Shown: one piece after another, positions 53,256 to 61,961 of the stretch
How the letters are laid out: each line of letters starts with the position of its first letter
How positions within the stretch are numbered: the first letter of the stretch is position 1
From: AP-15 sp963747735
GTDB lineage: Bacteria; Pseudomonadota; Alphaproteobacteria; ATCC43930; CGMCC-115725
NCBI GenBank assembly: GCA_963747735.1
Contig: CAVVGE010000006.1
Location: 372,001 to 436,000 of the forward strand
Length of the DNA stretch: 64,000 nucleotides
Direction of reading: 5' to 3'
Program-made: the position numbers and the translations under genes
The notes under the pieces: model-generated
What the model saw: the letters and a program-made list of their open reading frames with translations, nothing else
Database searches by the model: none
Told to the model about the DNA's origin: nothing

Positions 53256-54029
53256 TCACTCCGTTGCCACATCGGGCCGAGAACCGGCGCGGCGGTAATG
53301 GTAGCGGTAGAGCTCGGTCTTCAGCCCGACCGCGTCGTATAGCGCCAGCGCGGGGGCATTCGGCGCCTCGACCTCGAGACAGGCGCCGACCGCGCCTTGC
53401 GACCTGCCCCAGGCCGCCAGCGCCATGACCACGCGGCGGGCAAAGCCGCGCCGGCGCCAGCGTGTGTCGGCGACCACCAATTCATAGCACAACAGCCGAT
53501 CGTGGACCGCGCCATAGGCAAGGGCGGCGATCTCGCCCTCGCTTTCGAGCGCGGCAAACGCGGCCGGGAGCGCGACCGCGCCGACAATCCGCCGATACGC
53601 CCGCGCTTGCCCGACGCTGTGGTTTTGCAATCGCGCCATCGCCGCGAGCCAATCGCGCGCCGGGCGCGCCATGAGCCGCACCTCAGGGTCGGCGGCGGCC
53701 GTCACCGCGTCGATATCCCCATAGAGAACGCAGCTTTCGCCTTCGCTGCTATAGCCTGCTGCGGCGAGGCGGGCGTCGCAATCGGGGCCGATCAGCGTCG
53801 GCAGCCGAAAAATCGCCGGCTGCCGCTCTCTGCGGTAAAGCGCTTGGCAATCCGCGATCAGCGCCTCGACGGCGCGCCGCTCGCCGCGCAGCGGATTGGC
53901 CGAATTCGCCCGTCGGCTGAGGCCATGGCTGAAGCGCAGCACCCAACCGTCGAGCAACACCTGACGCAAGGCCGGCCAGGCGTTGAGACAGGCTTCCTCG
54001 ACCCGCCAGCACAGACCGTCATCGGCCAC
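53256..54029 (-). CDS. GNAT-family N-acetyltransferase
   Basis: 257 residues. The C-terminal GNAT fold shows 'LCYELVVADTRWRRRGFARR' (the RxxGxA acetyl-CoA loop, here RRRGFA) and 'CLEVEAPNAPALALYDAVGL'. The N-terminal half ('VEEACLNAWPALRQVLLDGW') matches a GNAT subgroup with an extra domain before the acetyltransferase. Substrate unknown. Confidence 0.85.
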   Translation of the reverse strand: MADDGLCWRVEEACLNAWPALRQVLLDGWVLRFSHGLSRRANSANPLRGERRAVEALIADCQALYRRERQPAIFRLPTLIGPDCDARLAAAGYSSEGESCVLYGDIDAVTAAADPEVRLMARPARDWLAAMARLQNHSVGQARAYRRIVGAVALPAAFAALESEGEIAALAYGAVHDRLLCYELVVADTRWRRRGFARRVVMALAAWGRSQGAVGACLEVEAPNAPALALYDAVGLKTELYRYHYRRAGSRPDVATE

Positions 54030-54044
54030 GGCCGGTGTGCGGCT

Positions 54045-54566
54045 TTACTCTTGCGGATAGCGCCACGGCTTGTCGGGCTGCGGCGCGGTTTCGTCGATTG
54101 TCCATTGCGGCAGCGCGAGCCCGGGACCGGCGTCGCTAAAGACCATGCGCATACGGCTGCCGATGCCGATCCGCTTGACCATGTCGGGCGGCGCCAGCTG
54201 GCCGTCCGGCGTCGTCAAATTGCCGGCGACGCGCAGCGCCTCGTCCGCGGTCGGCTCGCCCTTTTGCGTGTCGAGATCGACGAGCAGGATCAAATAGGGC
54301 GTATGGCCGCGAAACGCCGGTTGGATCGCATGGTGCACCTCGCTGTAGGAGTGCACCGCCCCCTTGCCCTCGACCCTTTTCCACGCCGATTCGAGGCTCA
54401 TGCACCACGGGCACGCGGTGGTCGGCGGGTAGCGCAGCCTGCCGCATTGCGCGCAGGCCTGCAGATGAAAATCGTGCTCCGCGCAATGGCGGAAATATTC
54501 GAGGTTCTCGTGATCGAGGTCATCGACCGAGAGCCCCATCCCCAGGTATTCGGCGCGCAATGCCAT
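54045..54566 (-). CDS. DUF35 zinc-ribbon/OB-fold protein (partner of thiolase)
   Basis: 173 residues. Zinc ribbon in 'HLQACAQCGRLRYPPTTACP' (C-x2-C ... C-x2-C with WC), then an OB fold ('GKGAVHSYSEVHHAIQPAF'). Intact, unlike the DUF35 copy at 43902. Immediately downstream (14 bases) of the thiolase gene on the same strand, so the two products probably form a complex that processes an acyl-CoA. Confidence 0.9.
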   Translation of the reverse strand: MALRAEYLGMGLSVDDLDHENLEYFRHCAEHDFHLQACAQCGRLRYPPTTACPWCMSLESAWKRVEGKGAVHSYSEVHHAIQPAFRGHTPYLILLVDLDTQKGEPTADEALRVAGNLTTPDGQLAPPDMVKRIGIGSRMRMVFSDAGPGLALPQWTIDETAPQPDKPWRYPQE

Positions 54567-54580
54567 GTTGCTTCTCCTTC

Positions 54581-55840
54581 TCAGCCGCGGCGCATGACCA
54601 TCGACGAGGCGGTGGCCGGGTTGGCCCAGCCGAGATTGGCGCTGACCTCGACATTCCTGACCTGGCGGCAGCCGCCTTCGCCGTAGTCGTAGGTGTGCTG
54701 CCGCTTGCCGTCGGCCCCGAGGGGGCAGGAATCATCGGCCTCGTGGCGCAGTTGACGGGTGTTCTCGATGACCATGTTCATGCCGTGGGTGTAGCCCTCG
54801 CACAGATGGCCGCCGCTCGTATTGTTGGGCCGCCTGCCGCCGAGCTCGATCGCCCCGCCCGACACGTAGTCGCCGCCATCGCCCTTTTTGCAAAAGCCGT
54901 AATCCTCGAGCTGCAGCATCGCCGTGAACGTAAAGGCGTCGTAGGAGCCGGTGACATCGACATCCTCCGGCCCGACCCCGGAATTGGGCCACAGGATCTT
55001 TGCCGCGTAATGGCCGGCGACGGTCGAGATCGGCCCGTGCTGGTAATGCATGTCGAGCCGCGGCTTGTTGCACCGGCCGACGACGCCGCGGATCAGGACG
55101 AGCGGTTGCCTCATGTCCTTCGCCCGCTCGGCGCTGGTGACGATGACGCAGGTCGCGTTGTCGGTCTCGACGCAGCAATCCAACAGATGCAACGGTTTGC
55201 AGATAAACCGGCTGGAGAGGACGTCCTCGACCGTGTAGCGCTTCTTGTAGTACGCCTTGGGGTTGTTCGAGGCGTGATGGCTGTGCGCCACCTTGACCGC
55301 GGCGACCTGCTCGGGGCGGGTGCCGTAATCGTACATGTGGCGCATAAAGGTCGGCGCAAAGCTCTGCCCGGCGCTCTGCCAGCCATAAGCGCGGTTGTGC
55401 AGCATGTCGCCGCCGACCGGGGCGGCCGAGCGCGCGCCGGTGCCACCGATCCTGACCTGTGAATAGCCGTTCATCGAGCGAAAGATCGCCACCGTCTTGC
55501 AGCAGCCCGCCTCGATCAGCCCGATCGCGATCCCGATCAGCGCCTCGGTCGAAGACCCGCCGCCGACCACATCCATGTAGAAATTGAGGCGGATGCCGAG
55601 ATCGCCGGCGATAAACGTCGCCGAGGTCGAATCGCCGCCCGAATAGTCGAGCATGCCGTCGATATCGGTGTTCTTGAGCCCGGCATCGAGGATCGCGTTC
55701 CGCACCGCCCAGGTGCCGAGCGCCCGCGTCGTCTTCCCCGAGCCGCGGGTATAGGTCGTCTCGCCGACCCCGACGATCGCATATTTGTCGCGCAGGTATT
55801 TCGGGGTGGTCGCATCCACCTCTTGTCGCGGCAACGGCAT
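54581..55840 (-). CDS. Thiolase-fold lipid-transfer protein (Ltp2/SCP2-like)
   Basis: 419 residues from ATG 55840, with GGAG before the start; a longer upstream frame lacks similarity. Family features: 'YAIVGVGETTYTRGSGKTTR', 'VVGGGSSTEALIGIAIGLIE', 'VTGSYDAFTFTAMLQLEDYG' and 'LGGRRPNNTSGGHLCEGYTH'. At the thiolase nucleophile position the sequence is GGGSS-T rather than GGCS, so Cys-dependent thiolysis is unlikely. The Tyr-Asp-Ala-Phe segment matches Ltp2-type retro-aldolases that act with DUF35 partners in steroid side-chain breakdown; this role is inferred. Confidence 0.88.
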   Translation of the reverse strand: MPLPRQEVDATTPKYLRDKYAIVGVGETTYTRGSGKTTRALGTWAVRNAILDAGLKNTDIDGMLDYSGGDSTSATFIAGDLGIRLNFYMDVVGGGSSTEALIGIAIGLIEAGCCKTVAIFRSMNGYSQVRIGGTGARSAAPVGGDMLHNRAYGWQSAGQSFAPTFMRHMYDYGTRPEQVAAVKVAHSHHASNNPKAYYKKRYTVEDVLSSRFICKPLHLLDCCVETDNATCVIVTSAERAKDMRQPLVLIRGVVGRCNKPRLDMHYQHGPISTVAGHYAAKILWPNSGVGPEDVDVTGSYDAFTFTAMLQLEDYGFCKKGDGGDYVSGGAIELGGRRPNNTSGGHLCEGYTHGMNMVIENTRQLRHEADDSCPLGADGKRQHTYDYGEGGCRQVRNVEVSANLGWANPATASSMVMRRG

Positions 55841-55943
55841 CGATCTTCTCCTTATTACAGGGAATTTAACCGTGACCCATTGGTTTGTGATCACCAATGG
55901 ATCTTCGGCTGCCTCGATCATGTGCATCAACCGAACCCGATCT

Positions 55944-56243
55944 TCAGGCGGCAAATTGCACCTCGGCGGCGCGTACCACCTCATCACGAAAATGGCGACT
56001 GAGCTCCTGCGGCGTGCGTAAATCGACCGGACGCCCACCCATCAGCTCTGCAAGCTCGGCCTCGATCGCGGCCATGCCGAGGAGGCCGGGTGCGGCGCCC
56101 GGCTCGAATTCCACCAGCAGGTCGATGTCGCTGTCGGGTCGATCGGTCCCTTTCAGCGCTGAGCCAAACAGTGACAGCCGCCGAATGCCGTGCCGCCGGC
56201 AAAGGCGGGCCAACGCCTCATTGTCATAGAACAGGCGGGTCAT
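55944..56243 (-). CDS. MNT-type nucleotidyltransferase domain protein
   Basis: 99 residues from ATG 56243. The GSX10DXD motif is exact ('LFGSALKGTDRPDSDIDLLV'), followed by a Glu-Phe-x-Pro-Gly typical of MntA. In HEPN/MNT modules this protein AMPylates and silences a HEPN ribonuclease. No HEPN gene is next to it: the flanking genes are the thiolase and a PemK-like toxin. A degenerate or solitary antitoxin is likely. Confidence 0.83.
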   Translation of the reverse strand: MTRLFYDNEALARLCRRHGIRRLSLFGSALKGTDRPDSDIDLLVEFEPGAAPGLLGMAAIEAELAELMGGRPVDLRTPQELSRHFRDEVVRAAEVQFAA

Positions 56244-56335
56244 CGAGGGCTGCCTTTTAGCACGAAGTTGGTTCATTCAAGCTCATGGCGCGGGAAATCT
56301 GCCGCGGGGTTGTTGGCGGCGCAAGTGGGCCCGCA

Positions 56336-56690
56336 CTATGCGAAGCCGATCGCCAGCGCGATCTGGCGGCGGATCGCGAGCAGCTGATCCTCGGTGATCC
56401 GCGAGCCGGTCGGCTTGATGCGCCGGGCCGAGGCCGTCGCCACGCAATGCGACAGCGCATGGCATCGCCTGCTGCAACCATTTTCCGGGGTCGGATCGAT
56501 CGCGACCGACAGATCGGGGATGGCCAAGCGCCGGTCCTCGCTGAGCGGAACCAGAATCACGTTGGGGTAGGCCGGATCGAACAGGGTTTCGTCCTCGACC
56601 ACCGCCGCCGGGCGCAACTTGTTCGGCTCCTTCGGCAAGGGCGTCGCGCCAGTCCACAATGACGATCTGACCTCCGGAAAAAGCGGCCAA
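56336..56690 (-). pseudogene. PemK/MazF-family toxin with one-base insertion
   Basis: Probable TTG start at 56690, 5 bases after the antitoxin stop. First part 'MAAFSGGQIVIVDWRDAL' then, after a shift, 'LPKEPNKLRPAAVVEDETLF', 'YPNVILVPLSEDRRL' and 'TPENGCSRRCHALSH'. This is the PemK-like pattern of mRNA interferases. Removing one base in the C run near 56638-56641 restores 117 residues. As sequenced, the toxin is inactive. Confidence 0.82.
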
Positions 56691-56695
56691 CGGAA

Positions 56696-56938
56696 CTACG
56701 GTTCCTCGCGCGCCGGCGTGCCCCAGTCGTCGTAGAAGGCGGTCGCCGCGGGTGAGCCCGCGACATATTCCGCAACGGCCCGGCTCTGCGCGCGTATCCG
56801 ATCGCGACGCAAGCGCGCCGCCGCCTCGTTGGCGATCTGGCGCAGATATGTCGAAAGACCGACGTGCCGCGCGCGCGCCTCCGCCTGCAACGTTTCCCTT
56901 ACGTCATCGTCGAGCCGCACGGATACCGGTGCTGTCAT
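56696..56938 (-). CDS. Ribbon-helix-helix antitoxin
   Basis: 80 residues. 'VSVRLDDDVRETLQAEARAR' and 'VGLSTYLRQIANEAAARLRR' give the RHH fold with a helix-turn in the middle. The acidic C-terminus ('AFYDDWGTPAREEP') is the toxin-binding part. It precedes the PemK-like toxin directly, forming a type II toxin-antitoxin pair. Confidence 0.85.
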   Translation of the reverse strand: MTAPVSVRLDDDVRETLQAEARARHVGLSTYLRQIANEAAARLRRDRIRAQSRAVAEYVAGSPAATAFYDDWGTPAREEP

Positions 56939-57078
56939 CGTTTCTCCCGCCTCCTGTGCACACTACAGCAATGAATTACATATGGTCTGGACCGCCATCC
57001 CTCTGGTCTCGACCCTTGCGGCAAATGTCATGCTGCGCGACACACTCGCAAAGGCAGTAGGAACCGGGGAGGGGAGAA

Positions 57079-58701
57079 ATGCTGGAGGTGCTGGTCGTCG
57101 GCGCCGGCCCGGTCGGGCTCACGATGGCGAGCGAGCTCGCGCGGCATGGGGTCAGATGCCGCATCATCGACCGGTTGCCGCAGCCCTCGCCCTATTGCCG
57201 GGCGATCGGGGTCACGCCGCGCACGCTCGAAGTCTGGGAGGATATGGGGGTCGTCCGCGAGATGATCGACGCGGGGCTGTGGCTCGACGGGCTGCGCTCG
57301 GTGGTCCATCCGCATCCGCCCAACGACATCGGCGCCGCCTTTCCCGAGCTGCCCTTTGGCGAGCTCGGGCTGCCGCAATACGAGACCGAGCGCGTGCTCG
57401 CCAGCCACCTCGCCCGCTTCGGTGTCGCGGTCGAGCGCGGCGTCACCCTTGCCGGGCTTGCCCAAGATGCTGCCGATGTCGCCGTTGAGCTCACCCGCGG
57501 CAATGGCGCGAGCGAGCAAGCGCGGTTCCGTTATATCGTCGGCTGCGACGGTGCGCACAGCGCGGTGCGGCGCGCCCTCGGCATCGCCTTCCCGGGCGAG
57601 GCCTTCCCGATGAGCTTTATGCTCGGCGATGTGCATATCGCCTGGGACCTGCCGCGCGGGATGGCGTTTCGCGCGTTGCGTCCGGTCGAGAACGATGCGC
57701 CCGACATGTTTATCGCCATTCCGCTGCCCGAGCCCGGCCGCTACCGGGTGTCGATGCTGGCCGACACCGAGCCCGGTCCGGCCGGCGGCACCGACCATGG
57801 CATCCAGTCCGAGACGGAAGGACCCGCGCTCGCCGACCTGCAAAGCGTCGCCGACCGTCTCGTGCCGGACCGGCCGCGGCTTTCCGATCTGCGCTGGTCG
57901 TCGGTCTTTCGCATCAGCATGCGGCTCGCCGAGCATTACCGGCAGGGCCGCGTCTTGATCGCCGGCGACGCGGCCCACATCCATCCGCCGACCGGCGGGC
58001 AGGGCATGAACACCGGTATCCAGGACGCCTACAACCTCGCCTGGAAGCTGGCCTTGGTGCTCGACGGCGCCGCACCCGAAAGCCTGCTCGACAGCTACGA
58101 GGCGGAGCGGCGGCCGGTCGGCGCCGAGGTGGTCGCCCGCACCCGTGCGGCGAGCGAAAGCTACGGCCGCGAGCAAGGCGCCACACCCGACCGTCTCGCC
58201 GACACCCAGATCCGAATCTCCTACCGCGGCACCTCTTGGGTGCGCGACGATGCGACGAGCCTGGACGCCGCGGTACCGGCGGCCGGCGACCGCGCCCCCG
58301 ATGCCGGCGGGCTCGCCCGGCACGGCGTCGGCTTCCCGCTGCGGCTGTTTGAGATACTGCGCGGCACCGGGCATGTCCTTGTTGCGCATTTCCCTGGCGC
58401 CGACGCGGCGCAACAGATGGCGAGCCTGGCCGGCCTGGCGCGGGACGCCCGCTCCCGGCTGCGGATCGTCGCCGTCACCTCGGCTTTGTTGCCGGACCAG
58501 CCGGGTCTCACCCTTCTGCATGACCGGCAAGGTGCTTTCGCCAGGGCCTATGGCGGGACGGACGCGTCGTTTCTCGTGCGGCCCGACGGTTATATCGGCT
58601 GGCGCGGGCAATCGCCGCGCGATCATGGCCTGCTCGAATACCTCGACCGGATGTTCCCGCGAGCCGCCGCCGATCGCCTCGCCTCCTCTGCTCGCCGCTG
58701 A
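57079..58701 (+). CDS. FAD-dependent aromatic monooxygenase (phenol hydroxylase family)
   Basis: 540 residues. FAD-binding fingerprint 'VLVVGAGPVGLTMASELARH', the second site 'YIVGCDGAHSAVRRALGIAF' and the third 'LIAGDAAHIHPPTGGQGMNT'. These are typical of PheA/TfdB/MhpA-type flavin monooxygenases that hydroxylate aromatic rings using NAD(P)H. The C-terminal thioredoxin-like domain is present (about 400-530). It starts soon after the plus-strand promoter gap; no other aromatic degradation genes are next to it. Confidence 0.9.
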   Translation: MLEVLVVGAGPVGLTMASELARHGVRCRIIDRLPQPSPYCRAIGVTPRTLEVWEDMGVVREMIDAGLWLDGLRSVVHPHPPNDIGAAFPELPFGELGLPQYETERVLASHLARFGVAVERGVTLAGLAQDAADVAVELTRGNGASEQARFRYIVGCDGAHSAVRRALGIAFPGEAFPMSFMLGDVHIAWDLPRGMAFRALRPVENDAPDMFIAIPLPEPGRYRVSMLADTEPGPAGGTDHGIQSETEGPALADLQSVADRLVPDRPRLSDLRWSSVFRISMRLAEHYRQGRVLIAGDAAHIHPPTGGQGMNTGIQDAYNLAWKLALVLDGAAPESLLDSYEAERRPVGAEVVARTRAASESYGREQGATPDRLADTQIRISYRGTSWVRDDATSLDAAVPAAGDRAPDAGGLARHGVGFPLRLFEILRGTGHVLVAHFPGADAAQQMASLAGLARDARSRLRIVAVTSALLPDQPGLTLLHDRQGAFARAYGGTDASFLVRPDGYIGWRGQSPRDHGLLEYLDRMFPRAAADRLASSARR

Positions 58702-58744
58702 TACGATCGGTGGCGCCGCGGACAAGAAGAGCAGGAGCAACGCA

Positions 58745-59410
58745 TTGTTGTCACGACAGGACGCACGCGCGACGACACGGCTCTATCTGATCACGCCGCC
58801 GGCGCTCGACCCCGATAAATTTGCGCGCGAATTGGAGGAGGCGCTGGCGGGCGGCGACGTCGCCTGCCTGCAATTGCGGCTGAAGGATGTCGATGACGAC
58901 GCCGTGCGCCGCGCCACCGCGGTGCTGAAGCCGCTCGCGCAGGAGCACGGCGTTGCTTTTATCATGAACGACCGGCCCGACCTCGCCGCCGAGCTCGATT
59001 GCGACGGCGTCCATGTCGGCGAGGAGGACATGCCCTATGCCGAGGCGCGGCGGCTCTTGGGCCCCGACCGCATCGTCGGCGTGACCTGCGGCGCCAGCCG
59101 CGACCGCGCCATCACGGCCGCCGAGGCGGGCGTCGATTACGTCGCTTTCGGCGCCTTTTTTCCGAGCATCACCAAAGCCGGGGCAAAATATCGCGCCACG
59201 CCCGAGGTCCTGCAGGATTGGAGCGAGACGACGGTCGTGCCGTGCTGCGCGATCGGTGGCATCACCCAGGAGAATTGCGCCCCTTTGGTCGAAGCCGGCG
59301 CCGATTTTCTCGCCGTCATCTCGTCGATCTGGTCCTATCCCCAAGGCCCCCGCGCCGCCGTCGCCGATTTCAACGCGGTGTTCGCCAAATACGATCGCGC
59401 CTATCGCTGA
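58745..59410 (+). CDS. thiE: Thiamine-phosphate synthase
   Basis: 221 residues from TTG 58745, selected for its AGGAG site 7 bases upstream; no ATG or GTG fits the frame. (beta-alpha)8 barrel motifs: 'FIMNDRPDLAAELDCDGVHV', 'GEEDMPYAEARRLLGPDRIV', 'VDYVAFGAFFPSITKAGA' and 'CCAIGGITQENCAPLVEAGA'. ThiE joins the thiazole and pyrimidine moieties of thiamine. No THI-box riboswitch was seen upstream, where the monooxygenase gene ends 43 bases away. Confidence 0.9.
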   Translation: MLSRQDARATTRLYLITPPALDPDKFARELEEALAGGDVACLQLRLKDVDDDAVRRATAVLKPLAQEHGVAFIMNDRPDLAAELDCDGVHVGEEDMPYAEARRLLGPDRIVGVTCGASRDRAITAAEAGVDYVAFGAFFPSITKAGAKYRATPEVLQDWSETTVVPCCAIGGITQENCAPLVEAGADFLAVISSIWSYPQGPRAAVADFNAVFAKYDRAYR

Positions 59411-59422
59411 CACGGGCATCAT

Positions 59423-60460
59423 TCAAGCTACCGGCGCCCACAGCACATCCTCGATGTCCTCGGCGCCGGTGGCGAGCATGACGAGGCGGTCGAAGCCGAG
59501 GGCGATCCCGGCGGATTGCGGCAGGCCGGCTGCGAGAGCGGCGAGGAAATCTTCGTCGATCGGGTAGGTTTCGCCGTAAAGCGCCTGCTTTTTGGCCTGG
59601 TCGGCGCGGAAGCGGGTGCGCTGCTCGGCGGGGTCGGTCAATTCGCCAAAAGCGTTGGCGAGCTCCAACCCGCAGACATAAAGCTCAAAGCGCTGGGCTA
59701 CACGCGGGTCCGCCGGGTTGCGGCGTGAGAGTGCCGCCATCGAGGCCGGAAAGTCGCAGAGGATCACGGGCGCGCCGATGCCGAGATTGGGCTCGACGCG
59801 GTCGAGGAAGATGCGGAAATAAAGCGTTTCCCAATCGTCGCCGGGATGCGGCTCGATGCCGATCCGGCGCGCCTCGGCGGTCAGCAGCGCGAGGTCGGGC
59901 GCCAGCGGGTCGGGTGCCGTCGCCAGAATGTCGATACCGCTATATTGCTCGAAGGCGCCGGCAACGGCGATTTCGTGCCACGGCGCTCCGGCGTCGGCGG
60001 TCTTTCCCAGCCATGAGAAGGTGTGCGCCCCTGCCGCCTTTTGGCAGGCGCGCAAGAGGCCGATGCAATCCGGGACCAGGTCGCGCCATCCGGCACCGGC
60101 GCGGTACCATTCGAGCATCGAGAATTCGGGGTGGTGGGTGGCGCTGCGCTCGCCGTCGCGAAAGGCGTGCGCGAGCTGCCAGATCCGCGGCATGCCGGCG
60201 ACGAGGAGCTTTTTCATCGCGAATTCGGGCGAGGCATGGAGGAAGCGCCGCACGCTGCGGCCGGCGCGCGGATCGTAGAGATCGGTGGCAAAAGCGCGCA
60301 GATGCGGTTCGAGACCCGGGCTCACCTGCAGGGCCGGGGTATCGACCTCGACAAAGTCCTGCGCCGCAAAAAAGCTGCGGACCGCGGCCAGCACGCGGCC
60401 GCGCGCCGCGAGCCGCTCGCGCCGCAACGCAAAGCGCTCCGGTCGCCACCATTCGCTCAT
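59423..60460 (-). CDS. epmA: EF-P--(R)-beta-lysine ligase (PoxA/GenX)
   Basis: 345 residues. Class II aminoacyl-tRNA-synthetase core without the anticodon-binding domain: motif 2 'RIWQLAHAFRDGERSATHHP' with 'EFSMLEWYRAG', and motif 3 'SAGIALGFDRLVMLATGAED'. EpmA attaches beta-lysine to a lysine of EF-P. The efp gene is divergent, 93 bases away, which strongly supports the assignment. The partner EpmB (lysine 2,3-aminomutase) is not in the window. Confidence 0.95.
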   Translation of the reverse strand: MSEWWRPERFALRRERLAARGRVLAAVRSFFAAQDFVEVDTPALQVSPGLEPHLRAFATDLYDPRAGRSVRRFLHASPEFAMKKLLVAGMPRIWQLAHAFRDGERSATHHPEFSMLEWYRAGAGWRDLVPDCIGLLRACQKAAGAHTFSWLGKTADAGAPWHEIAVAGAFEQYSGIDILATAPDPLAPDLALLTAEARRIGIEPHPGDDWETLYFRIFLDRVEPNLGIGAPVILCDFPASMAALSRRNPADPRVAQRFELYVCGLELANAFGELTDPAEQRTRFRADQAKKQALYGETYPIDEDFLAALAAGLPQSAGIALGFDRLVMLATGAEDIEDVLWAPVA

Positions 60461-60553
60461 TCGCGCCGCCCCGTCTTGCCGGTGCGCCGGCCCGTGCTAA
60501 TGTCTGGGCAATAGTGGCGCCCGACCGCGCGCCAGCCTATCGGGATTCAATTC

Positions 60554-61120
60554 ATGAAGATCAACGCCATCGACATCAAGCCGGGCAATGTCCTCGAGCA
60601 TCAGGGGAAGCTCTGGCTGGTGCTCAAGCGCGAGCTGGTCCAGCCCGGCAAGGGTGGCGCCTTTGCCCAGGTCGAGATGCGCGATTTGCGCAGCGGGATC
60701 AAGCTCAACGACCGCTATCGCACCCAGGAAACCGTCGAGCGCGTCCGCCTCGACGAACAGGAGATGCAGTTCCTGTTCATGGAAGACGGGCAGGCGACCT
60801 TTATGGACAACGACAGCTACGAGCAGATCTCGATCCCGGCCGAAACGATCGGCGAGCCCGCCGATTTTCTGCACGACGGCATGGTCTGCACCGTCATGCT
60901 CCACGAGGGGACCGCCCTCTCGGTCGAGCTGCCGCCGAGCGTCACGATGGCCGTGGTCGAAGCCGACCCGGTGGTGCGCGGTCAGACGGCGTCCTCGTCC
61001 TACAAGCCCGGCAAGCTCGACAATGGCCGCCGGGTCATGATCCCGCCCTATATCGAGGCCGGCACCCGCATCGTCGTCAGCACCGCCGATGGCAGCTTTG
61101 TCGAGCGCGCCAAGGATTGA
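60554..61120 (+). CDS. efp: Elongation factor P
   Basis: 188 residues, three OB-like domains. 'VQPGKGGAFAQVEMRDLRSG' carries the lysine modified by EpmA (PGKGGA loop). C-terminal domain 'TASSSYKPGKLDNGRRVMIP' matches the family. EF-P rescues ribosomes stalled at polyproline stretches. The gene is back-to-back with epmA. Confidence 0.96.
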   Translation: MKINAIDIKPGNVLEHQGKLWLVLKRELVQPGKGGAFAQVEMRDLRSGIKLNDRYRTQETVERVRLDEQEMQFLFMEDGQATFMDNDSYEQISIPAETIGEPADFLHDGMVCTVMLHEGTALSVELPPSVTMAVVEADPVVRGQTASSSYKPGKLDNGRRVMIPPYIEAGTRIVVSTADGSFVERAKD

Positions 61121-61145
61121 TCTTCGGGGCCTTGGATAAACCGGT

Positions 61146-61961
61146 ATGGTCATGCGCTCGCCGGTGCTCAATGTGATGGCGAACGCCGCGCTAAAGGCGG
61201 CGCGCGGGCTGATCCGCGATTTCGGCGAGGTCGAGCATCTGCAAGTTTCGGTCAGAGGGCCGGACGAGTTTGTTGCGAGCGCCGATCTGAAGGCCGAGCG
61301 CCTGCTCAAGGCCGAGCTGAAGCGGGCGCGGCCAGGCTACGGGCTCCTCTTCGAAGAAAGCGGCGAAGAAAGAGGCACCGACCCGCGCCACCGCTGGATC
61401 GTCGATCCGCTCGGCGGCACGACAAATTTTCTGCATGGCATCCCGCATTTCGCGATCTCGATCGCGCTCGAGCGCGACGGCGAGATCGTCGCCGGGCTGG
61501 TCTACGAGCCGACCCGCGACGAAATGTACTCGGCGGAAAAAGGGCTCGGCGCTTATGTCAACGACCGCCGCTTGCGGGTCTCGGCGCGGCGCCAGCTCGG
61601 CGCGGCGGTGATCGGCACCGGTATGCCCGATGGGCCGCACGCCGATAATCCGGCCTATCTCGCGATCCTGCCGACGGTGATGGCGGCGACCAGCGGCATC
61701 CGCCGCATGGGGGCGGCGGCGCTCGATCTCGCCTATGTCGCCGCCGGGCGTCTCGACGGCTTCTGGGAATTCGGGCTGGCGCCGTGGGACATCGCCGCCG
61801 GCATCCTGCTGGTGCGCGAAGCGGGCGGCTATGTCAGCGATTTGTCGGGCGGCCGCGACATGATGACGAAGGGCGATGTGCTCGCCGCCAACGACCATCT
61901 GCACCTGCCGCTCGCGGCCATGATCCGGGAGGCCTCGCGCACCGCGCCGGCCGCCGGGTGA
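61146..61961 (+). CDS. Inositol monophosphatase-family protein with altered metal motif
   Basis: 271 residues. 'LLFEESGEERG' supplies the metal-binding Glu and 'WIVDPLGGTTNFLHGIPHFA' the central motif; the usual sequence is DPLDGT. The second Asp is replaced by Gly (codon GGC at about 61411). The C-terminal Asp in 'FGLAPWDIAAGILLVREAGG' is intact. Family members hydrolyse inositol monophosphate or act as RNA-polymerase partners (SuhB). Loss of this metal ligand probably reduces or abolishes phosphatase activity, so a non-catalytic role is possible. It lies 25 bases after efp. Confidence 0.88.
   Translation: MVMRSPVLNVMANAALKAARGLIRDFGEVEHLQVSVRGPDEFVASADLKAERLLKAELKRARPGYGLLFEESGEERGTDPRHRWIVDPLGGTTNFLHGIPHFAISIALERDGEIVAGLVYEPTRDEMYSAEKGLGAYVNDRRLRVSARRQLGAAVIGTGMPDGPHADNPAYLAILPTVMAATSGIRRMGAAALDLAYVAAGRLDGFWEFGLAPWDIAAGILLVREAGGYVSDLSGGRDMMTKGDVLAANDHLHLPLAAMIREASRTAPAAG

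Noticed and set aside
58700..58745. THI-box riboswitch before thiE
   Set aside because: Only 43 bases separate the genes and no conserved THI-box sequence was recognised.
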